In this document: positions 55,983 to 64,000 of the stretch, one piece after another | Position numbering within the stretch: the stretch's first letter is position 1 | Layout: the number at the start of each line of letters is the position of its first letter | Assembly (NCBI GenBank): GCA_051294375.1 | Contig: CM119264.1 | Location: 25,112,051 to 25,176,050 of the forward strand | DNA length: 64,000 nucleotides | Direction of reading: 5' to 3' | From: Paraspadella gotoi | Taxonomy: Eukaryota > Chaetognatha | Position numbers and translations under genes: made by a program | The notes under the pieces: generated by a model | Told to the model about the DNA's origin: nothing | The model's database searches: none | Seen by the model: the letters and a program-made list of their open reading frames with translations, nothing else

Positions 55983-58900
55983 GATTGGATTTTATGAAGA
56001 GTGATCATGATTGGCTTCGTCATGATTGATATCTTTGATTGGTAATCATGATTGGTTTTTATGAAGAGAGTTTCGTTTGTTTTTTTTTTACAAACTATGT
56101 CATGATTTATTAGTGGTTTTTGGAAGAAAGTTTCAATGAAGTCCCGTGATCATCTGGGATATGAAAATAAGAAACGGAATTAGTGGACATGTTTTATTAG
56201 AAATTATTGAATGAGTTATAATTTCACTTTCATTTACTTCAATTTATCATTTTATTTCGTTATTAAAGATTTAATTATTTGTTGAGAGTTGAGAGAAATT
56301 AATGATATTTATGAAAAAAGATAAAGGAATTCTTGAATAAAACTTTTTTTTTTAAATGAACGTCAGGATTAAGTAATAAGCGAAACGGCGTTGACAATTG
56401 TTTTTATTAACTTTTCTCGTAAAATGTGTTAATTTTGCCTAATAAAAATCAATAGCCGGGTCAAGTAATTTAGGAAGAATATCATAAGGTGATGTTGACA
56501 GGATTGAAAAAAAAAACAACTGGGTCATCGTTGGATGTTGCGTTCATGTCGAAGGATCAGACGTTATAATCGATCTTTCCTCATATTTCACGATTCTTAA
56601 GATCTTAATGTTTCTTTCATTGACAATGAGGTCACGGAAGGCACAAAAAAATCATCCCTGATGATAACGACGGATGTTGGCTCAGTAATTATTAAACAGT
56701 AAAGCTCCAAACTTATAATGCCATGAAACCTCGTGCTTTTGACTATAAAACTGTTTAGTATATATTGTATAAACAAAGTAACAAAGCTTTTTTCCCCCCC
56801 GAGTCGCCATTTTAAAGCGGAGCAGCTGTGTCAAGTACTCGCCAGAGCGCGAAGAAAGGATGATTTATAAAAAAAACAAGGCTCCGACGTCTTTTGTTTC
56901 CTTCGAGACGCGCGCTCTCTTCCGTTTTTTTTTTTGACAACTTTTGTCGTTTTGTTCGTAGCTTTGACGGTCATACTTCATTTTAAAATTTAATTATTCT
57001 ACTTCCCCTGTCCTTACCTTGGACTGTCCTCACATCTGACCACTCTCTCACTCAATTCTTTTTTGGAATCTCCCTCTCCACATGGATCCAAATGGCCTTA
57101 ATTTCCGGATAAACCTCTCTTTTGGCAAAAACAACTTTTTTTCGTATGCTGATTATCATAGATGCCCTCTGAGTTTGTTAGAAACGTTTCAGATAATAAA
57201 AAGTGATTTGAAAAAATATGGAGAAAAAATTCATTTACCGCCAAATTTGGTTCTTAAAGAAATCATTTATGGTAGTTGAACAACTTTTGATTTATAATTT
57301 TGATATTAAAAAGAAATTGACCCAACTTAATATGTTTTTCTTATTATATATAAGTAATAGGTGTATATTTGCTAAATATAAAATCATTAATTTAATCTTT
57401 TTAAAAGTGTGTTAAGCTAATTAAGATCAGAAAATCGGTCAAAGAAAAGAATCATATAGTAATTTCTGAAGAATATCGAATTCTTTTTTATTATTTTTGG
57501 AAATGAAAAGCATTTTTTAATTTCTCAAAAGGGCGGACAAATGCGGATGAGATTTAATTAATAACTGATTAGTAATAAGATGTATCATTAGGAACTAAAT
57601 CTGGTTGATTGAAATCGGTTGAAATTCGATGAGTTTTTACTATGTTTTTCATATCATACATAGTGACATAATATAAAAATCTTTTTTTTATTTGTTAACA
57701 AACTAGACAAAGAGCTTTAATCATAACAAAGTCAAATAATTTTTCTCTCCACCCATCTGGGTGAAACAAACCTCTCAAAGACTCACCCGAAATAGAGATT
57801 TGCTTATAACTTGAGAAAGAATAATTTTTGGAAACTGTTATCTTACATAAGACTTTGTACCATTACTATGGAAAGACTGAATATGCTTTATGCCCGTATG
57901 TTCAGGTGGCTTTTATCCGGTTTTAATTTTTTTTGGATCACTGTGCTCTCTCTCTGTCTCTCTCTCTCTCACTAAACTCAACTTTCACAGAGATAATTGT
58001 TGTAAAAAATCACTTGCTGATGAAGACTCTAACTCTATAAGAGTCGAAACATGTCCGACTTACTTGTCAATAAAATTCGTTGCCACATTAAAACTGTTTT
58101 TTCCTAAATGCTAAAAAACAACGAAATCGAAAGTCTATACATAATGTCTACAAAATTTAATTAAAATGACAATTGGAAGCAAAGTTTTAAAGCGTTTTAG
58201 AAAACTTATGAGTATTTCTTAAATATCTTGTCAAATGCAGTTTTTAAATGTGGCCTTTCCTTTTGTTAATAAACTCCAATAGAATAAGAGAATCGTCCAG
58301 TCCGAGACGGAAGAACAACAAGACCAACTATATATTAAGTGATTGAATTTTTTATGTGGACAGGCGGAAAGACTGAGGTCGACCAACGAAAGGTTTAAAA
58401 ATAAAGAGCTGGTAATTATAAAAAAGAAATTAAATAAAAAGAAAAAGCTAAAGAATTAAACAAAATTGACTAACTTAGTTTCTAGAAAAATATATTTAAA
58501 AAATTTCAGCTAGTTTGAGAGAAAATAGTTATTTTGATGAAAGTTAAAATATTATTTATTGTAGGTTAATTTTTACTTTTTTTTCGGCGCCGCTTATCCA
58601 AGCTTAACTTCTCTCGCCTTGACAACCGTCTGCTCCTAAGAAACCCCTTCCAGACTTTCATTTCGTGGGTCACCGGCTCCGGCCTTTTTCTCTCGAGAAA
58701 AGAAAAAAGAAAAAGAAAGAAAAAAAAAAGTAGAAAAAATGGTCACATTTCGAAAAGCAGACTCCCTTTTTCAATAAACCCAAAGAAAGTGACGTCGTAA
58801 CTTTTCCGCTCCCAATAATTTTCTTTCTTCTCAGCGAAAGACGAAAAAAAGATTTTGGTTTTGAAAAAGAACCCCATCCGCCTTAAGACTCGGCCACTGT

Positions 58901-59940
58901 AGGAACTGGGCCAGTTACAGTGGAATCGAATAATTCTGAATCGCGTCACGTATCTCGTTTTCCAGCGATCTCTTACGATTTTTCTAATGGGTCTGACTTG
59001 ATTGAGTCGAGCGGTAGTCAGCCAATCACGGACGCCCTCTTTAATCATTGGGTAAACAAATCACCTTTTTTAGCCATCGACTAGATTGCGGCTGAGGAAT
59101 GTAACACGGGGGAAAAGGTGGTGATATCAAAGAAATCTATATTAATTGTACCAAGAAAAGTGGCAGAAAAAAGCGCACAAAGCGTGCCTAAAAAACGAGT
59201 TAGCTCGCGAATTATAATTTCTTTTCTTAAATACTATTTTGCGCGAGACATTCCAGATCCCACTTGCTACTAATTCACAGCTTCAGATTGATACGATTTT
59301 GTTGCACGAACGATTTTATCGTACGTCTATCGATTGATCTTGACGTTGAAGCGTCGCTCGTGTACTTCCGGATGACGTTATTGGCGATGCTTTCGTTCCG
59401 CGTGATCGATCTTTGGCTTAGAAATGTTCTCTCAAAAGTTGCGAAGACTGACGAGAGATGGCGAGACGAAAGCCAACGTGAATCGTCGCGCAAACAAAAG
59501 AAAAACGCGAGGAAAAAAAAATATAAAAGAAATGATTAGATTTTTTTGAATTTATGGAGAAAAAAAAATAATTAAATAGTTGCTTAGCTAACCACTGCAT
59601 TATATATAAAGTTAAATTCACAAAAATATCGTCAGCTTTTAGTTGCATTGATTTGAGGGCTTAACGAGTTAATTAGAGAGACATTTACGTTTTCAAAGAT
59701 CATACAATGACTTTACATATTATATATAAATTAATCAAATAATCAATTTTTTCCAATTAAAATAACCAAAAGAATCGCTCCCCAGAAGATTTTTTTCAGC
59801 CCAATACAAACGAGAAAAAAACTCCTCCCCAAATTTCGTTTCGCCTCCTAAACCCAAAACTATCGACTCTTTTTCGAGTCTTTTGTTTATATTTCTCCGA
59901 GAGGAAACTCATTAAAGGCCGCCTGGTGAGAATTTGCGTA
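55983..59940. other. Upstream region/5' UTR territory of BAZ2
   Basis: No coding gene is seen. A CGCCATTTTAAAGCGG sequence near 56805-56820 (AAAATGGCG on the minus strand, YY1-like) and scattered AT-rich DNA lie here, along with the hammerhead-like motif at 58.0 kb. Confidence 0.35.
58000..58075 (+). ncRNA. Hammerhead-ribozyme-like motif
   Basis: CTGATGA (58017-58023) is followed by one extra A and a five-base-pair stem (GACTC..GAGTC). Then come GAAAC (58046-58050) and ATGTC (58051-58055): the conserved core order of a type I hammerhead with a minimal stem III and a GUC cleavage site. Stem I would be imperfect (CACTTG with CGACTTACTTG). An AATAAA follows shortly after. It probably belongs to a retroelement tail. 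The extra A at the stem II junction may reduce or abolish activity. Confidence 0.4.
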
Positions 59941-59949
59941 AACAATAAA

Positions 59950-60250
59950 CAGAGCGGGAAGAGGAGCAAGGTCTAGATCAATTTAGTCGTCGGCGGCGGC
60001 CGGAGAGAGCAGGGGCGGTGGCGGGGGCGGAGGCGTGGGGGGGGGGGCGGATAGGACGATTGTCTGGAGCAAAGTAGATTGACCGCTTCAACGTCAACGA
60101 CGAATTTTTGCCGCAAACAAAACGAAACTCACCTTTGAAGTTAAACAAATGCCGCCCACTAAAGCGATGGCCTCCTCCTATTGGCTGAAGTCGAGGGTCA
60201 GCAAACGAACGAAGAGAATCTCTGATTGGTAATTGGTCAGTTGAGACGGG
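59950..60250 (-). promoter_or_regulatory. Candidate GC-box/CCAAT promoter
   Basis: A GGCGG/GGGGCGG-rich stretch (about 59985-60055) lies next to several ATTGG elements (about 60178, 60225, 60232), which read CCAAT on the minus strand. The order CCAAT then GC boxes suits minus-strand transcription towards BAZ2. The distance to the BAZ2 ATG (about 4 kb) would require a spliced 5' UTR. Inference only. Confidence 0.3.
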
Positions 60251-61085
60251 AAACGTTTTAAATTAGGGGAAATTTAATTTAAATTTAGAGGAAGAAGAAG
60301 AATAATAACGAATTTCGTACAATCACGTAAAATCACTGACCAGCACGTATAATATTGGAAGGAATCCTCTCTGGCCAATTCAAGCTAACGTGGTGCCATG
60401 ATAGGAAAAAGAGTGGCGCCTCAATCAAGATTTAAGACTGGCATCTAATTCGGGAGAAAAGCGACGAGATTCGCTGAATCGCGCCTCGTCTTTGACACCC
60501 GCGTTTGACGAGCGCGTGGGACGTGCGAGTCGTCGTTGTTGTCATCATTGTTATTGTTGTCATTGTTCGCATTTTTGTTGTTTGCATTGTGAGAGATTCG
60601 GGTTTTTTTTTGTCATTGTTCGGTTCTTTGTGGACAGCACGGGCCATTAATTCCTGCTAGATTTTCTCTTTACATCGTTGTCATCGAGTCAGTACCAATA
60701 GTTATTTTCAGTGTTCAGGTAGATTTTATGCTTGCTTTGTCATTGTTTGCATCGCTATTACTATCATTATCGCGCTTGTGGTCGTGATAGTAGTTCTTGT
60801 CCTCGCCGGATAATTCATCCAACATTTTTCTCGAATGATGATTGGTAGACGAAGCGAGAAATGTCATTTCTCAAGTTCTACTGGCGACGACGACGAAGAA
60901 TACTATAATGTTTGTTGATGATCATTAATGACGCTTTCGTGTCACTGTCACGTGCCAAGCTTTTCGTATTCTGTTCACGCAAGCACTTGTCGTGGAGATA
61001 GTGATCGCCTGATTGGCCGATTCATTCTTTGATGACCGACGGACGCAAAAGGGATCTCAATGTTGGAGATAACACAGATGAAGAA

Positions 61086-61121
<36 letters not shown>

Positions 61122-61338
61122 AAAGTAAATACAGGAAAACTAATTATCTTTAAAAAAATAATTAAAAAGATTGACTTTTCATTGTTTTCCTTGATTCTCT
61201 GTTATAAAGTAAACAGCCTCATGAATCCTCGACACAATAATTGTCTCCCCGCCATTATCTCCCTTCTCCATCATTCCCATCATCCTCCCTTTCTCCATCT
61301 TTCCCATCATCCTCCCTTTCTCCATCACACTTTCTCCA
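60250..61338. other. Gene-free region 3' of the phosphoglucomutase-like gene
   Basis: TTG/ATT-rich DNA, a (GAC)n tract at 61086-61121, and CCATC-rich repeats just before the stop codon of the minus-strand gene. No gene is seen. Confidence 0.45.
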
Positions 61339-61980
61339 TCAGACTCTTGCGTTGGGTCCATCCTTCAACGTCCACGCCTCCACCTTCGAAATTTCCTTAG
61401 CGATTTCCACGAGAGGTTCCAGCGACACCCTACGGGGTGGAAAAACGTTTGAGCGCTCGAAGGAGGAAGTTTAAAGGTTAAAGTTAAAGTTAATTATATA
61501 TATAGTTATTGTTTAAAGTTTAAAGCCTAGTGAGAGAGGCATCGCTTTTACGGAATTCTCTCTTCAACTAAATTTGCTCGAGAAAATAAATCGAACTTGG
61601 TGAGTTCTTCTAATTAACCTAATGATGTTTTTAAAACAACATGATTAAACCCTATTGCATAGATTAGCAATGGTCTTGCTCAGAAATGTATTAATGCTCA
61701 ATTCAAACTCACTTTCGCGAAAACTTTATCTTGAAGTCGGAACTCTCGAACTTATCCAGACAGACTCGGACGCCGCAGCCTTCGTCCTCCGCCGTGCAGC
61801 AGCGGAAGATTATGATGGATCCGTCGTGGAGGAAAACCCTGAAGCAGCGCGTCGACGAGTTGAAGGTAAGTTCCACCGGGTCGGTGTATTGGAACTCTTC
61901 CGCCCCAACAACCTGCGATGAAAAAAAAGCAACTGGAAGTTTATAAATGTCCTAATAGAACTAAAAATAATTTATTTTTT

Positions 61981-62019
<39 letters not shown>

Positions 62020-63931
62020 CTCCTTGTGATTTTTTTTGAATGAGACAATTTGCAATTAAGTTTGTTTTGAATTTGTCAACAAAAAGATCAGCGACCCTCC
62101 TATTACAGCCCCGTTCGGCTCATGTCGGTACCTGATAAGAGTGCGGTCCGTAATGGTACCAAGCCGAGACAAAGAGTGGATTCCTCATGAAAATCTGCAA
62201 GTGTTCCATCATCTTTAAGACTCCGCCCGGCGGGCAACCCTGATAATCGAGCCGTACAGAGTAGTAGCGACCGAACTCGTCCCAGAGACGTTGCAGCATC
62301 GCCCTCAAAGGGTTGGGCAGCCGCTCGGGCACGGGCGGAGGTCCTGATTCTGAAGGAACTTCGGAGATCGGGATTGGCTAGAATGATTGGGAAAAATGGA
62401 AGGGAAATGGAATGGACTTATGAAAACGAAAAAAATAATATTATGAATATCATGAAAGTGATGAAACATCATGTTAACAACATGTTAATAAGGTATTGTG
62501 TCAAACATCAATTTCCTGGTCCGAAAAGACTCATCTTGTCTTCTAATATTTCCCTTTTATGACAACCACCTTTTTATGCGAATTCTCATAGGAAAAAGGC
62601 GAAAAAAAAGGGAAAAAGAAAAAAGGAAAAAGGAAAAAGAATATGAGAAAGATGAAGAAGACGAGAAAGTTATCGAAATTCCCCAGTTTCTCTTTCCCAA
62701 TTTCATTTCGCCAAAAATGGAATAAGATTTAGGGAAAAATTGGTTTTACAATCGGTTTCCTTCTGCGCTTCTCTCTTGTCTCAATCCAAGGCTCCTTTAT
62801 GTTTTATTCTTCTTTAACAGATACCAGGGATATTATTTTTTAAATTAAAAAAAGAAAAACGGGTCTGCGACTGTTTTACCTTAATGAAAAACTCAAAGAG
62901 ATGGCTCTCACAAGCTCAAAAAATTGTCTTTTTCGGTTCCCCTTAAAATCTTCTCAAAATTCTTCACACGGTAAACGTTAAACCGTTCACTACAGTAACT
63001 CTTTCAGTTTTCCCTCTTTCATCTCACTAAAAAATTCCCCTCACGCAAACTGGCGTACAAGCTCTGCCCGTGTTTCTTTCCCTTTGTTTTCGTTAAACGA
63101 TTTGTTTCTACCCTAACTCACTCCTTCAAAACTCACTCTAACCCCCCCCCTGTTCTTTTTACTAACTCCATCCCCCACCCCCTGAGTCGTTTCTTGCTCG
63201 TCTCCCTTCGCTACCTTCCCCTCAGCCTTCTCCTCGCCCGCCTCCTCTCCCTCTTTCTTCTTCTCTTCCTTCTCTTCTTCCTCCTGCTCTTCCTCCTCCT
63301 CGACCCAATCCGCTTCTCCGTTCTCCGCCTTCGCCACGGCCGTCATCGTCGCCAGCGCCGCCCAGATCCCGTCAGGCGTGCGGACGTGATTGCTTCCTGT
63401 CTCGAAGGCGATGTTGCCGAACAGGCAGGCCCGACCTGGGATCGATGAGTCATAATTTATTAAAATAATTTTTAAAAAATTTATTATTAGAATAATTAAT
63501 TGATTGGATGATAATCGATCGAACGATCAAGCCTTGAGTTAATTTGATTGATCGATTGAATGCTTTATTCGTTTAATTTCTTATTGATATGACAAAGTTT
63601 TAAGGATTAGTAAAATTATTGATTACATTTGATTTATCTTAACAAAAGAGTTTACCCCCGTCAAGCAGAGCGCCGACGTGGCGCCATCCCGGCGGCGTCA
63701 CGTGACACTCCACCCGGCGCTTTGCGGCGACGGCGTCGACGGCGCGCGACGTTGTCACGCTACGCGCGAACCCCACGCGACGCGGAAGACCGGGAACGAG
63801 ATGCGCGTGCGCGGCGACGAGCGCGAAGGCGTCGCTGGGATTAATCACGTGACCCTCGGAACAGATGAGGGCGTGTCGTCGTCCGTCGGGGGAAAGACTG
63901 ACGCCAAAGTCGGCGGGAAAACGCTTCATGG
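61339..63931 (-). CDS. Phosphoglucomutase-family protein, catalytic loops degenerate (partial)
   Basis: C-terminal five exons on the minus strand: 63931-63656, 63435 to about 63167, 62377-62132, 61912-61713, 61429-61339; phases agree. The N-terminal half, with the phosphoserine loop, lies beyond the window. Alignment to PGM1/PGM5 is clear: GHVINPSDAFALVAAH, GFARSVTTSRAVD, TPPGWRHVGALLDGG, FETGSNHVRTPDGIWAALA, LWDEFGRYYSVRLDY, EEFQYTDPV, FLHDGSIIIFR and EPLVEIAKEISK. Key loops are changed: metal-binding DGDGDR is SPDGRR, sugar-binding GEESFG is GNIAFE, and phosphate-binding SGTGS is CTAED. A Glu/Lys-rich insert of about 50 residues separates the regions matching domains 3 and 4. The open frames and clean splice sites argue against a pseudogene. 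A non-catalytic structural role, as proposed for PGM5/aciculin, is an inference. Confidence 0.8.
61978..62022. repeat. (ATTT)n microsatellite
   Basis: TTTA tetramers in the intron between the third and fourth phosphoglucomutase-like exons seen. Confidence 0.9.
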
Positions 63932-64000
63932 CTTCGAGAAAGAGAGGAGAGGGAGGGGGGGGAATAGAATAAAGAAATAAATAGAATAAATAAAGAAAGA

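Overview
The window is nuclear DNA of an invertebrate animal. It has spliced genes with GT-AG introns, very abundant (CT)n/(GA)n microsatellites, minisatellites, SINE-like repeats and Polinton debris. The genes are metazoan: a nicotinic receptor subunit, a chondroitin sulfate synthase, a BAZ2-type chromatin protein and a phosphoglucomutase-family protein. I cannot name the phylum from sequence alone. The window holds four N gaps (1104-1113, 17205-17229, 33331-33355, 38109-38133).

Layout. 1-5.9 kb: purine/pyrimidine-rich low-complexity DNA with no supportable gene. 5.9-12.6 kb: decayed or frameshifted Polinton/Maverick-like element; packaging ATPase (about 6.57-7.26 kb) and integrase (about 8.77-9.52 kb) are recognisable. 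13-17.2 kb: GC- and arginine-codon-rich block without a supportable gene. 17.3-18.5 kb: divergent second copy of 4.4-5.3 kb. 19.33-37.88 kb, minus strand: a 12-13 exon chondroitin sulfate synthase gene (CHSY family). Its introns hold SINE-like copies, minisatellites and an LTR-like repeat. Intron 1 also holds an error-laden second copy (33.36-37.44 kb) of 29.64-33.33 kb, including ghost copies of exons 2-4; this looks like an assembly artefact. 38.1-44.5 kb: repeats. 44.56-48.22 kb, plus strand: complete 11-exon alpha-type nicotinic acetylcholine receptor subunit (469 aa). 49.12-55.98 kb, minus strand: BAZ2-type protein of 2286 aa in one uninterrupted ORF. 56-61.3 kb: its probable upstream region, including a hammerhead-ribozyme-like motif. 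61.34-63.93 kb, minus strand: C-terminal five exons of a phosphoglucomutase-family protein whose metal, sugar and phosphate loops are all degenerate. The gene continues past the right edge.

The genes are not a functional cluster: a Golgi glycosyltransferase, an ion channel, a nuclear chromatin factor and a cytosolic pseudoenzyme. The receptor and BAZ2 genes are tail to tail, with stop codons about 0.9 kb apart. The most interesting items are the phosphoglucomutase pseudoenzyme, the intronless BAZ2 ORF with tandem PHD fingers, the receptor's unusual pore-lining M2 residues and the hammerhead-like motif. No wholly new multi-gene system is evident.
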